The notes beneath the pieces were generated by a model, which saw nothing but the letters and a program-made list of their open reading frames with translations, did not search any database and was not told the origin of the DNA. The position numbers were made by a program, and so were the translations under genes. A stretch of DNA of 64,000 nucleotides from an uncultured Blautia sp. (GTDB lineage: Bacteria; Bacillota; Clostridia; Lachnospirales; Lachnospiraceae): contig NZ_CANTKB010000004.1 of assembly GCF_947654165.1 (NCBI RefSeq), forward strand, positions 1 to 64,000, in the 5' to 3' direction. Below are positions 43,130 through 51,654 of the stretch, one piece after another (position 1 is the stretch's first letter; each line of letters begins with the position of its first letter).

Positions 43130-43176
43130 ACCCGTTAATCCCGGCAAACTGGAGGTTGACGGGTGTTTTGTTTTTG
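43130..43176 (+). terminator. Terminator after the DUF4430 pseudogene
   Basis: ACCCGTTAATC (43130-43140) pairs with GGTTGACGGGT (43154-43164), two wobbles, then a T-rich run (GTTTTGTTTTT). Confidence 0.75.
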
Positions 43177-43195
43177 ATTCTGCCAATCATTTACT

Positions 43196-43224
43196 TTGAC
43201 ATCCCAACATCAGTATGATAAACT
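43196..43224 (+). promoter_or_regulatory. Promoter of the TPR/AAA gene
   Basis: TTGACA (43196-43201), 17 bases, TAAACT (43219-43224). An overlapping TATGATAAA gives alternative -10 choices with shorter spacing. Confidence 0.55.
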
Positions 43225-43323
43225 AAAAACGATTATGGAATCTTATACCCTCAGCAACATTGTTTAATAAGAATACATATTTGAAACTATATAAAAATCA
43301 ATAAATGTACAGAGGTGAGTAAA

Positions 43324-45885
43324 GTGGATAAAAATGAGTATCGGGCTAAATTAGAAGAAATTAATGATCTGGTAGACAACCAAGATTATCAGGGAGCCCT
43401 TAAAATCGTAGATACAATTGACTGGCGAAGGGTGCGAAGTGCCAGAACACTCTGCATGATCGGTGAAATCTATGAGGCAAACAAAAGGTATGAAGACAGC
43501 CGTAAACTTTTGCTTCTTGCTCATCAGAGAGCCCCTATTGGAAAAACCGTACTGTACCGTCTGGTAGAATTGTCTATTAAAATGGGAAATTATAATGAGG
43601 CTGCTGATTACTATAAGAAGTTTGTGGAAATTTCCCCAAATGATAACAGCCGGTATATTTTGAAGTATAAGCTTTACAGGGCAAGACGTTCACCTATTGA
43701 AGAACAGATTCAAATACTTCAGGAATACAAAGAAAAAGAATATACAGAGCGGTGGTCTTATGAACTTGCAAGATTATATGCGAAGGCGGGAAGAAAAGAA
43801 GAGTGTGTCGAAACCTGCGATGATCTGATCTTGTGGTTCAGCGAAGGAAAGTATGTAACAAAAGCCATGGAGCTGAAGATGAAATTTACTGCTTTAACTC
43901 CACAGCAGAAAGAAAAGTATGAGAAGGGTTCTTCAGAAGAGATAACAGAAGCAGCGGCAAAAGCAACGGAAGTTGTTGCTGCAGCATCAGAGGCCGCAGC
44001 AAATGTGGTAGAAAAGATTACACCGGAAGAGCAGGAAGAGATTGAAAAGATTCTGAACAGCGTGGAATTAAAGATACCGGAGCCGGAACAGACACCAGAA
44101 GAACCGGAGCATCTCCAGCATAAAGTTGCTCAGGATATCCGTGATGTGTTCCAAAGCGGTGCAGAAGATGCATCAGAAGAAATTGCAGTCACGGTAGATC
44201 CGGCTGTAAAAGCATCACCGGAAGAAAAAGGGTATGTGGTAAAAGATCTGGAGCCAGAAGATTTAAGCAAAACGACAGGATTCAAACCATTCCATATAGG
44301 AGAAGGCATGACCATGCAGGTCAAGGCTGAGGCCCCCAAATCAAAGATGTTTGATTCCAAGGATTTTGTACCAGGTTCTTTACAAACAAGCTCCAAAGAA
44401 TTTGAACTGGATCTGGAAGCACTTCTGGCTGAGACAGCAAATGAATTAGCTCAGGCAGTAGCTGAGGAAACAGGAAATCAAGAAGAGATAACAGAAGAGT
44501 CTGCAGAAGAAGTAGTGGAGGAATCTGTAGAAGAAGTCATCGAAGAAGCGGTGGAAGAACCTGTAGAAGAGATTATCGAAGAAGCGGTGGAAGAAGAACC
44601 TGTAGAAGAAATCATCGAAGAAGCAAAGGAAGAGCCGGAAGAAAGCCGTGCTCCGGAGATTGCAGCAGCAGCGGTAAGTCTCAGCGAAGCACTGGCAGCA
44701 AAAGCGGACGAATTTGACGCATTGGCAGCGGGAATGACCCAGGAAGTAGTGATTAAAAAGGATTTGGAAGAGCCGGAAGCACCAGAGACCATGGAAGCCC
44801 TGTCAGATGCAGGAGAATCTCCGGCAGAGATTGTAGAAGAATTAGCAGAAGAGTTGGAAACAGAAGCCGATTTGGAAGAGACAGAGATAATAGAGACTGT
44901 TGAAGCCGAAGAGGAAGAAGGTGCTACAAAAGAATTTCCGGTAGAAAAAGTCAAAGAAGCTTTGGGAGAAATTGATTTATCCAAGGCTCTTGAAGAAGAA
45001 TTGGAAGATACTGTGGCACCGAAACAGGATGATTCCCATATCAAACGTGTTACAGCGTCTGTAGCAGCAGAGCAGGGACGTAAGTCCGCAGCATTCGGAA
45101 CTGCAGTAGAAGGACTCATGCGGCATCATCTGACAGAAGAAGAACACAGACGTCTGTTTACCTATTTCTTCCCAATCCCGGGAATGTCACAGCAGATCAA
45201 TGAAGCTTTGGATACAGCACAGGAATCTGCCTGCTCCAAAACATCCCAGGAAGGAAATATCATCGTAACAGGAAGAGAAGGTTCCGGTAAAACAAGACTT
45301 TCAGAAGGACTTATCAAAGCACTGTGTAAAGAACGACAGATGGAAGGTGCCAAGGTTGCTTATATCACTGCCGAGAAGTTGAATAAAAAAGACCCGGTTG
45401 CAGTTGTAGGGAAATTGGCCGGAGGATTCCTGGTAGTAGAAAACGCAGGTAATTTAAAGGCAGATGTGGTAGAAAATATGTCAAAAGCCATGGAATTTAA
45501 GACCAACCGTCTTACCGTGATCTTAGAAGATCTGAAACCGGGTATCCGTTCATTGCAGGAAAAGTATCCTGATTTTATGAAGAAATTTGATTCTACCATT
45601 ATGATACCGGTGTTTACCAATGATGAGCTGGTTTCCTTTGCAAAGACCTATGCAAAGGAATTAGGATATAAGATTGATAACATGGCAGTGCTTGCTTTAT
45701 ATACACTTATTGGAGAAAATCAGAATGAAGAAAATCCGGTAGCTGTAGGTGCTGTCCGTGAGATGATGGACAATGCCATTGCAAGAGCATCCAAAAAAGG
45801 ACGCAGGGCAGGCAAGAAAGTAAGCAAACGACATCTGGATGAAACCGGAAGAATTATGTTATACGAGAAAGATTTTGATATCTAA
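43324..45885 (+). CDS. TPR / acidic-repeat / AAA ATPase protein of unknown role
   Basis: 853 residues from GTG 43324, five bases after AGAGGTGA; GTG 43315 lies within that site. Residues 1-205 are TPR-like helices (LLLLAHQRAPIGKTVLYRLV, YNEAADYYKKFVEISPNDNS). About 205-580 is a long, very acidic Ala/Glu-rich linker with repeats of the EEAVEEPVEEIIEEA type near 380-440. The C-terminal 220 residues hold a P-loop ATPase: G650-REGSGKT-657 (Walker A) and KLAGGFLVVENAG (Walker B-like), with an AAA-type lid. The layout resembles an adaptor with flexible linker; no known function. It precedes rsmA by 16 bases. Confidence 0.75.
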   Translation: MDKNEYRAKLEEINDLVDNQDYQGALKIVDTIDWRRVRSARTLCMIGEIYEANKRYEDSRKLLLLAHQRAPIGKTVLYRLVELSIKMGNYNEAADYYKKFVEISPNDNSRYILKYKLYRARRSPIEEQIQILQEYKEKEYTERWSYELARLYAKAGRKEECVETCDDLILWFSEGKYVTKAMELKMKFTALTPQQKEKYEKGSSEEITEAAAKATEVVAAASEAAANVVEKITPEEQEEIEKILNSVELKIPEPEQTPEEPEHLQHKVAQDIRDVFQSGAEDASEEIAVTVDPAVKASPEEKGYVVKDLEPEDLSKTTGFKPFHIGEGMTMQVKAEAPKSKMFDSKDFVPGSLQTSSKEFELDLEALLAETANELAQAVAEETGNQEEITEESAEEVVEESVEEVIEEAVEEPVEEIIEEAVEEEPVEEIIEEAKEEPEESRAPEIAAAAVSLSEALAAKADEFDALAAGMTQEVVIKKDLEEPEAPETMEALSDAGESPAEIVEELAEELETEADLEETEIIETVEAEEEEGATKEFPVEKVKEALGEIDLSKALEEELEDTVAPKQDDSHIKRVTASVAAEQGRKSAAFGTAVEGLMRHHLTEEEHRRLFTYFFPIPGMSQQINEALDTAQESACSKTSQEGNIIVTGREGSGKTRLSEGLIKALCKERQMEGAKVAYITAEKLNKKDPVAVVGKLAGGFLVVENAGNLKADVVENMSKAMEFKTNRLTVILEDLKPGIRSLQEKYPDFMKKFDSTIMIPVFTNDELVSFAKTYAKELGYKIDNMAVLALYTLIGENQNEENPVAVGAVREMMDNAIARASKKGRRAGKKVSKRHLDETGRIMLYEKDFDI

Positions 45886-45901
45886 ACAAGGAGGAATGAG
45901 A

Positions 45902-46768
45902 ATGACAGCCCCTTATCTGGGAAATCCGAAAAGAACTATTGAAGTTCTTCAGAAATACGAGTTTGTTTTTCAGAAAAAGTTTGGGCAGAATTTCCTCATT
46001 GACACCCATGTACTGGATAAAATTATAAATGCCGCTGATATTACAAAAGATGATTTTGTGCTGGAGATTGGTCCCGGTATCGGGACCATGACCCAGTATC
46101 TGGCATGTGCGGCAAGAGAGGTTTATGCAGTTGAAATCGACAAGGCACTGATACCGATCTTGGAAGATACTCTTTCAGATTATTCCAATGTGACTGTTCT
46201 GAATGAAGATATTTTAAAAGTTGATATCAGGAAACTGGCAGAGGAGCACAATCAGGGAAAACCGATCAAGGTTGTGGCGAATCTGCCATATTACATTACA
46301 ACACCGATTATCATGGGATTATTTGAGGGACATGTGCCCATAGAATCCATTACCGTTATGGTACAGAAAGAAGTTGCAGACAGAATGCAGGTAGGGCCGG
46401 GAACCAAGGACTACGGGGCATTATCCCTGGCAGTTCAATATTATGCCGAGCCTTATATTGTGGCCAATGTTCCGCCAAACTGTTTTATGCCAAGACCGAA
46501 GGTGGGAAGTGCAGTGATCCGTCTTACCAGGCACAAAGAAGCTCCGGTGAAAACCGTGGATGAAAAACTGATGTTTCGCCTGATTCGGGCATCTTTTAAT
46601 CAGAGGCGTAAAACACTGGCAAACAGCTTAAAAAATTCTCCGGAATTATCATTCACAAAAGAAGAAATTCAAGATGCGATTGCAGCATGTGGATTTAAAG
46701 AAGGAGTCAGAGGAGAAGCCTTGACATTGGCAGATTTTGCAGCCCTTACAGATGAATTTAAGAAATAA
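45902..46768 (+). CDS. rsmA: 16S rRNA dimethyladenosine transferase
   Basis: 288 residues from ATG 45902, seven bases after AAGGAGG; ATG 45896 is too close to that site. SAM-binding motif VLEIGPGIGTMTQYLA, acidic loop VYAVEIDKAL, catalytic NLPYYITTPII and RRKTLANSLKN near the C-terminus match RsmA/KsgA. It dimethylates two adjacent adenines in the 3' hairpin of 16S rRNA during small-subunit maturation. Its partner in the operon is the TPR/AAA gene. A terminator follows. Confidence 0.95.
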   Translation: MTAPYLGNPKRTIEVLQKYEFVFQKKFGQNFLIDTHVLDKIINAADITKDDFVLEIGPGIGTMTQYLACAAREVYAVEIDKALIPILEDTLSDYSNVTVLNEDILKVDIRKLAEEHNQGKPIKVVANLPYYITTPIIMGLFEGHVPIESITVMVQKEVADRMQVGPGTKDYGALSLAVQYYAEPYIVANVPPNCFMPRPKVGSAVIRLTRHKEAPVKTVDEKLMFRLIRASFNQRRKTLANSLKNSPELSFTKEEIQDAIAACGFKEGVRGEALTLADFAALTDEFKK

Positions 46769-46778
46769 AAACAGAAAC

Positions 46779-46832
46779 AAGCCGGCTAGACAATGGAGTG
46801 TTGAAAAATCTCTTGTCTGACTGGCTTTTTCT
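46779..46832 (+). terminator. Terminator after rsmA
   Basis: AAGCCGGCTAGACAA (46779-46793) pairs with TTGTCTGACTGGCTT (46813-46827) with two wobbles and one mismatch, followed by TTTTTCTT. Confidence 0.7.
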
Positions 46833-46835
46833 TAT

Positions 46836-47240
46836 TATTTATCCGTAAAAAGCTGTGCCGGCATTAGGAGAAGGCATTTATAGAGTTCAGAATTTTATCA
46901 GCCAGACCATAAAATAGGCCAGATTTCGTAATTTCTTCGTTCTAACCTACTTTTTTTTGACCCTAGTAGGCTAAATTTCAAGATTTCCTTTTTCCAATTT
47001 ATTTTTCTCTCTTGCAATATAGGCCCAATTTAGAGAATCTAGTTCAGCAGCCTATTTCGCTCTAAAATAAGTAAGTGTAATTTCAGATTTAAAAGAAAAC
47101 CACCTATTCGTGCCTGAAAAATGTAGGCTGAAAATCACAAAATAACATTTTCAACCGAAAAAACATTGGAACAGGGGTCCATCTGTAGCCGTGAGTATAA
47201 AGAATTGGAAAATAAGTGAAAACAAGCTATCTTTTTGAAT
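46836..47240. repeat. AT-rich gene-free stretch with recurring TAGGCY motifs
   Basis: No gene is visible. TAGGCC or TAGGCT (or its complement AGCCTA) appears at 46915, 46967, 47020, 47049 and 47124, and the related CCTA at 46946 and 47103, in both orientations. Several are near TTTCG, AATTTCA or GAAAATCA. On the minus strand the blocks read like degraded copies of one unit (GAAATTTAGCCTAC, ACGAAATCTGGCCTATTTTA, AGCGAAATAGGCTG). It looks like a decayed repeat family or a structured transcript; the type is unknown. Confidence 0.4.
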
Positions 47241-47244
47241 ATGG

Positions 47245-47298
47245 AAAGAGGGTATCATTTATCGTCTTACTTGACGAGGAAATGATACCCTCTTTTTC
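47245..47298. terminator. 16-bp perfect stem, orphan strong terminator
   Basis: AAAGAGGGTATCATTT (47245-47260) and AAATGATACCCTCTTT (47280-47295) are exact complements, with an inner CGTC/GACG stem, and are followed by TTTCT. It is far from any plus-strand gene (rsmA ends 476 bases upstream with its own terminator), and may serve the convergent ROK gene on the minus strand or an unannotated transcript. Confidence 0.7.
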
Positions 47299-47471
47299 TA
47301 TAAATATTAAAGGAAGGAGAGCCGGCTCATGCGAGCCGACATATGAAAAAGAAAATATAAAAATAACTTGCTCTGTATTATTTTTATGATATTAGTATAT
47401 CCCGGAATTATGTTCAAATCGTGTTGAAGTTGTGAAGAAATCGTGAACGAAAATAAAACCTTTTATGAATG

Positions 47472-48611
47472 TTAAAAAATTACCGGACTTATTCCTAAAA
47501 AACTTTCTACACAGACACGGATTCCTCCCATAAGACCGGAAATATCCTGCAATTTGGAAGAAATAATGTTACAATCACGGTTTTGGTGCCGGGAAAGATA
47601 TTCCATAATGCGAGAATTAATATCCGGAACATCGTTGGAGAAAAAACTATTTAAAACAATCAAATCTGTATTAAAAGAATTAATAATATTATTGATTCCA
47701 ATAGACATATATTTAACAAACAATTCCATCATTTCCAGAGCTTCGGGAATCTTCTTATGATAGTCTGCCAAAAATTCATCTATGGTCGTGTTCTCCTGAT
47801 TTTTCATTTTTGCATACTCTTCCAGAATCGCTTTTTCAGAAGCATATTGCTCCAGGCATCCCCTGTTTCCACAAGGACAGGATTTTCCGTCAGGAAACAG
47901 GATGGTATGCCCCAGCTCTCCGGCATATCCGTCCCGTCCTTTATACAAATGACCATCAATTAAAATACCCATTCCAATACCGTCGTGGACATTAATGTGG
48001 ATCATGTTTTTGCACCCGGAGTGGAAAGCAGATTCTCCCAGTACAGACAGATTAGATTCGTTTTCTACCATAACAGGAAGATGAAATTTGTTTTCAAGAA
48101 TCTGCCCAAGATCCGGTTCAGGCAGAGGATAATAAGGGGTAAATACGATTTTATTTTTGTTTACAACACCGTAGATTCCCACCGTGATTCCAATGATCCC
48201 ATAAGGGGATTTGGAATGTTCCTCTATCTGCCGGGAAATAATATCTGTCAGAACAGGAAGAAGAGGTTCGTTTTTTTGAAAGGGATATTCCTTTACTTTG
48301 CAGTCTTCTCCTTTTAAATTAGCAGATAATGTAATGATGTGATTTGGACGCACATCAATAGCAAGGGCATATCCGCAGTTTTTTTGAAATTCCAGTAATA
48401 TTGGTTTGCGTCCCAAAGCGGTCTGGGCACTTCCTATTTCAAGAATCAGATTCTGTTCCAGAAGTTCCTGAACAATATTCGAGATAGTAGCCTTGGTCAG
48501 CTTCAACTGTTTTGCCAGCTCCGCTCTGGAAACGGGGGGATGATTCACAAGATACTTAAGAACCAGGCATCGGTTATTCTCACGTATCATTTCCTGGTTT
48601 GCAATCGGCAT
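47472..48611 (-). CDS. ROK-family transcriptional repressor (NagC/XylR-like)
   Basis: 379 residues from the ATG at 48609-48611 (AAAAGGAGT upstream on the minus strand); an upstream in-frame ATG at 48671 is possible but has no site. The N-terminus has a MarR-like winged helix (PVSRAELAKQLKLTKATISN). The ROK domain carries the zinc motif CPCGNRGCLEQYAS and the sugar site ELGHTILFPDG. Such proteins repress sugar-use genes and release DNA on sugar binding. No sugar operon is directly adjacent, so its targets lie elsewhere. Confidence 0.9.
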   Translation of the reverse strand: MPIANQEMIRENNRCLVLKYLVNHPPVSRAELAKQLKLTKATISNIVQELLEQNLILEIGSAQTALGRKPILLEFQKNCGYALAIDVRPNHIITLSANLKGEDCKVKEYPFQKNEPLLPVLTDIISRQIEEHSKSPYGIIGITVGIYGVVNKNKIVFTPYYPLPEPDLGQILENKFHLPVMVENESNLSVLGESAFHSGCKNMIHINVHDGIGMGILIDGHLYKGRDGYAGELGHTILFPDGKSCPCGNRGCLEQYASEKAILEEYAKMKNQENTTIDEFLADYHKKIPEALEMMELFVKYMSIGINNIINSFNTDLIVLNSFFSNDVPDINSRIMEYLSRHQNRDCNIISSKLQDISGLMGGIRVCVESFLGISPVIF

Positions 48612-48751
48612 AGTCAAAATACTCCTTTTATCTAAAATCAACGAAAGATTTTTCTTATCATAATCATACACGTTTCTGATTCCTTGGGCAACTGGTAAAA
48701 ATGCTTTATGGAAGGTTTAGAGAATCTTTAGACACAGAACAGGGGAAAGCG

Positions 48752-48760
48752 TGGTATAAT
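48752..48760 (+). promoter_or_regulatory. Extended -10 promoter of the DUF1002 gene
   Basis: TGGTATAAT, a perfect extended -10 element, lies 42 bases before the ATG. The region is divergent to the ROK gene. Confidence 0.65.
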
Positions 48761-48801
48761 GAAGAGGAAATCATTGCAGACAGAAACAGGAGAGAAGAAA
48801 T

Positions 48802-49692
48802 ATGATGAAAAAAAGAGGAATTGCGTTACTGTTGACTGGAATTATGCTGATGGCTTCACCTTTGACGGTTTTTGCTGACAGAGAAGATGCGAAGCTGGAT
48901 GTTCCATATGTATCTTTGGGTGCTGATTTGAATTCTCAGGAAAAGGAAACTGTTTTGAGACTTTTGGGTGTCACAGAGCAGGATTTGAAAAATTATACGG
49001 TTACTACGGTTACTAATCAGGATGAGCATGATTATCTGGATTCTTATTTGTCTAAGAGTGTAATTGGAACCAGAGCACTTTCTTCTGTTTTAGTAGAAGG
49101 AAAAAAGGCGGGAAATGGAATCCATGTAACAACAAAAAACATTACATATTGTACTCCGGGCATGTATGAAAATGCACTGGCTACTGCCGGGATCGAAGAC
49201 GCTGATATTATTGTAGCAGGTCCTTTTAATATTTCCGGTACAGCAGCTTTGGTAGGGGCTATCAAATCTTATGAGAATATGACAGGTCAGAAGGTGGAAC
49301 AGGAGAATGTTGAGACCGCTACCAACGAACTGGTAGTCACAGGACAGGTGGCAGAGAGCGTAGGAGATCAGGAAAAGGCAGAACAGCTCATTGGTGCTAT
49401 TAAAGAGCAGGTTGTGGAAGGAGAAGAGATAACAACAGAAAAAATAGAAAATGTTGTGGATCAGGCAGCCCAGGAAATGGAAATCAAATTGTCAGAGGAA
49501 GACAGGCAGGCAATTGTGGCATTGATGGAGAAAATCAACAATCTGGATCTGGATATTGAAAGTCTGAAGGAACAGGCAAAAAATCTGTATGATAAGATTG
49601 AGGGTCTTGATCTGAATTTGAACATTGATGAGGAACAGGTAAAAGGATTTTTCCAGAGAATTATAGATTTTATCAAAGGCTTATTTGAATAA
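48802..49692 (+). CDS. DUF1002-family secreted protein
   Basis: 296 residues after GGAGAGAAGAAAT. A signal peptide (GIALLLTGIMLMASPLTVFA) is cleaved before DREDAKL. The N-domain contains the DUF1002 features VPYVSLGADLNSQEKETVLR, GNGIHVTTKNITYCTPGMYE and IVAGPFNISGTAALVGAIKS. The C-terminal part is a helical, acidic tail (NNLDLDIESLKEQAKNLYDK). The family is common in Firmicutes and has no known activity. It would act at the cell surface or be released. Confidence 0.82.
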   Translation: MMKKRGIALLLTGIMLMASPLTVFADREDAKLDVPYVSLGADLNSQEKETVLRLLGVTEQDLKNYTVTTVTNQDEHDYLDSYLSKSVIGTRALSSVLVEGKKAGNGIHVTTKNITYCTPGMYENALATAGIEDADIIVAGPFNISGTAALVGAIKSYENMTGQKVEQENVETATNELVVTGQVAESVGDQEKAEQLIGAIKEQVVEGEEITTEKIENVVDQAAQEMEIKLSEEDRQAIVALMEKINNLDLDIESLKEQAKNLYDKIEGLDLNLNIDEEQVKGFFQRIIDFIKGLFE

Positions 49693-49697
49693 AAACC

Positions 49698-49740
49698 AAA
49701 AGAGACCGGGCAGATCTTTTTCTGCACACAGTCTCTTTTT
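49698..49740. terminator. Bidirectional terminator, DUF1002 / PTS genes
   Basis: AAAAGAGAC (49698-49706) and GTCTCTTTT (49731-49739) are complements with flanking A and T runs. Confidence 0.75.
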
Positions 49741-49743
49741 TAC

Positions 49744-50802
49744 TTATAGATCAAGGCTCATATCACCCGGTCTTATGATATTCAATTTCCGCATGGCATT
49801 TGCAATGGAAAGTGTGAGGATGCCGGGCAGTATAAAGTACATAACAAGAATCTTGATAAGAATGACTGCAGAGTCCCCGCTTGGAGACATAGTATGCCAG
49901 GACATTACGGGTCCCATCAATACAGTTGTACCGAGACCTGCTCCGGCAGTACTGTTCGTCATTTTGGCAAAAAGCACTCCGATTGGTCCGAGTATGGCAC
50001 TGGATAGAATAGATGGAAGCCAGATCATAGGTCTGTGGATGATTTTCGGGAATTGAAGTTTCGAAGTTCCAAGTCCCACAGCCAGAAGACCGGATATACC
50101 ATTGTCTTTGTAACCTGCCAGGGCGAAGCCGATCATACTGCAGCAGCATCCAACGGTAGCAGCTCCTGCAGCCAGTCCGTTAAGCTGGAGCATTGCTGCC
50201 AGGGCAGGTGCACTAAGGGGCATAGCACATACCATTCCCATTAGTACGGCAACAGTGATTCCCATGATCAGAGGATGCTGCTGTATTCCCCAGGAAATGA
50301 GGAGACTGATCTGCTCCATGAGATAATGCACAGGGGGACCAATCCAGAATCCACAGAGACAACCTCCAAGAATACCGGTCAGAGGTGCCAGGATAATGTC
50401 CATGTTAAAGCGTCCGGTCATGAGTCTGGCAAGCTCGATTGCCACAAAAGCGGCGATAAAGGCACCAAGAGGATCACCGGAACCTAATTCTGTAAAAGAA
50501 TGGGTTCCCGTGAAAAAACTTCCGTTTGAAATCTGTTCTGAAAAGGCACCTGCCATACCGGCAATAGCAGCGCAGAGACAGGAAAAAGTATTTTCCTGAA
50601 GACGGCTGGCTATACCAATTCCAATCCCTGCACCTGTCAGTGACATGGCAAGGGCACCGCTGTTCTGGAGAAAAATGCTGAAAGATCCCTGAAAAAGCAG
50701 ACCTGTCTGTTGAAGAGCCATGCCGAGAATCCACGTTACGAAAAGGCCGCAGGCCATGCCTTTTAATCCTTCAATGAAAAAACGGTTGATAAAATTTTTC
50801 AT
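49744..50802 (-). CDS. PTS EIIC-like membrane transporter
   Basis: 352 residues with eight or more hydrophobic helices (GLFVTWILGMALQQTGLLF, GILGGCLCGFWIGPPVHYLM). The segment FSEQISNGSFFTGTHSFTEL and the GLGTTVLMGPVMSWHTMSPS motif fit the PTS_EIIC_2 family. No EIIA or EIIB domain is attached or adjacent, so phosphorylation coupling is uncertain. It is three bases downstream of the S1-domain gene, in one transcript. Substrate unknown. Confidence 0.75.
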   Translation of the reverse strand: MKNFINRFFIEGLKGMACGLFVTWILGMALQQTGLLFQGSFSIFLQNSGALAMSLTGAGIGIGIASRLQENTFSCLCAAIAGMAGAFSEQISNGSFFTGTHSFTELGSGDPLGAFIAAFVAIELARLMTGRFNMDIILAPLTGILGGCLCGFWIGPPVHYLMEQISLLISWGIQQHPLIMGITVAVLMGMVCAMPLSAPALAAMLQLNGLAAGAATVGCCCSMIGFALAGYKDNGISGLLAVGLGTSKLQFPKIIHRPMIWLPSILSSAILGPIGVLFAKMTNSTAGAGLGTTVLMGPVMSWHTMSPSGDSAVILIKILVMYFILPGILTLSIANAMRKLNIIRPGDMSLDL

Positions 50803-50805
50803 GAT

Positions 50806-51510
50806 TTAGTTTAATTTCAGATTCTTGAACAAAGAGCCGAGGGAAGTGGAGATTTCTTCGCTTTCCGGCAGTTCGTAATCAGGTTCTTCTTCTTTTTCTT
50901 CTGTGGTTTCCATAAGTGCTTTCATGCTCAGGCTGATTTTTCCGTCTTCGTTTTTAATAACCTTTGCTGTGACTGTATCACCGACAGCAAGGACAGCTTT
51001 TGGATGTTTGATTCTTTTATCAGATATCTGAGAAATGTGTACAAGACCGGAAATGCCTTCTCCAAGGGATACAAATGCCCCATAAGTCTGGAGAGATTCT
51101 ACGGTTCCTTCTACCACACTGCCGACTTTTATCTGGTCAACCTGTTCTCTCTTCTTGGCAGCAGCCTTTTCCTGGAGAATCTCTTTTGCTGAGAGAACCA
51201 GGCGGTTTTCCTGTTCATCTGATTCAAAGACACGAACCAGCAATGTTTTCTTTAAATAATCTTCTGGATTTTCAACATAAGTTAAAGCCAGTTTGGAAAC
51301 AGGGATAAACGCACGGATTCCTTCTACATAAGCAATCACACCGCCTTTTACGATACCTTCCACAGTGACTTCAAATTCTGTCTTTTCTTCTTTCATCTGT
51401 TCTAACTTGTCCCAGATGAGCATATCATCATCTCGGAAATTTGAAAAAGATGCATTGATTTCGTCCATATAATCGTCCATGGTTTCCTGTTTTTTCATTT
51501 CTTCTGACAT
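50806..51510 (-). CDS. S1-domain RNA-binding protein
   Basis: 234 residues with two S1/OB folds: about 45-115 (FEVTVEGIVKGGVIAYVEGI) and 125-195 (VGSVVEGTVESLQTYGAFVS, GLVHISQISDKRI, VGDTVTAKVI). It resembles the short S1-like proteins of Firmicutes (YpfD/RpsA-like) which bind RNA and ribosomes. The acidic N- and C-terminal tails lie outside the folds. TGGGAGGTAATACA precedes the ATG. Its link to the PTS gene is only transcriptional. Confidence 0.85.
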   Translation of the reverse strand: MSEEMKKQETMDDYMDEINASFSNFRDDDMLIWDKLEQMKEEKTEFEVTVEGIVKGGVIAYVEGIRAFIPVSKLALTYVENPEDYLKKTLLVRVFESDEQENRLVLSAKEILQEKAAAKKREQVDQIKVGSVVEGTVESLQTYGAFVSLGEGISGLVHISQISDKRIKHPKAVLAVGDTVTAKVIKNEDGKISLSMKALMETTEEKEEEPDYELPESEEISTSLGSLFKNLKLN

Positions 51511-51654
51511 TGTATTACCTCCCAGGTTAAAAATAGAATTTCCCGTTCATTATAACATAATTGCTATAAATTTAGAAGTATGTTACTATAATGGCAAAAT
51601 AACCTTTAAATCAGATAAAATACTACACGGGACAAAATAGAGAGGGAAGGAAGA

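Noticed and set aside
44490..44650. Possible DNA tandem repeat with a separate function
   Set aside because: The repeat is in frame and encodes the EEAVEEPVEE protein repeat; no sign of use outside coding.
44478..45119. 213-codon minus-strand frame of Ser/Thr-rich sequence
   Set aside because: It is the reverse of the Glu-rich linker of the TPR/AAA gene (GAA reads as TTC/TCT), not a surface protein.
45839..45901. N-terminal extension of rsmA from 45839
   Set aside because: It overlaps the end of the TPR/AAA gene and has no ribosome site, while ATG 45902 has AAGGAGG.
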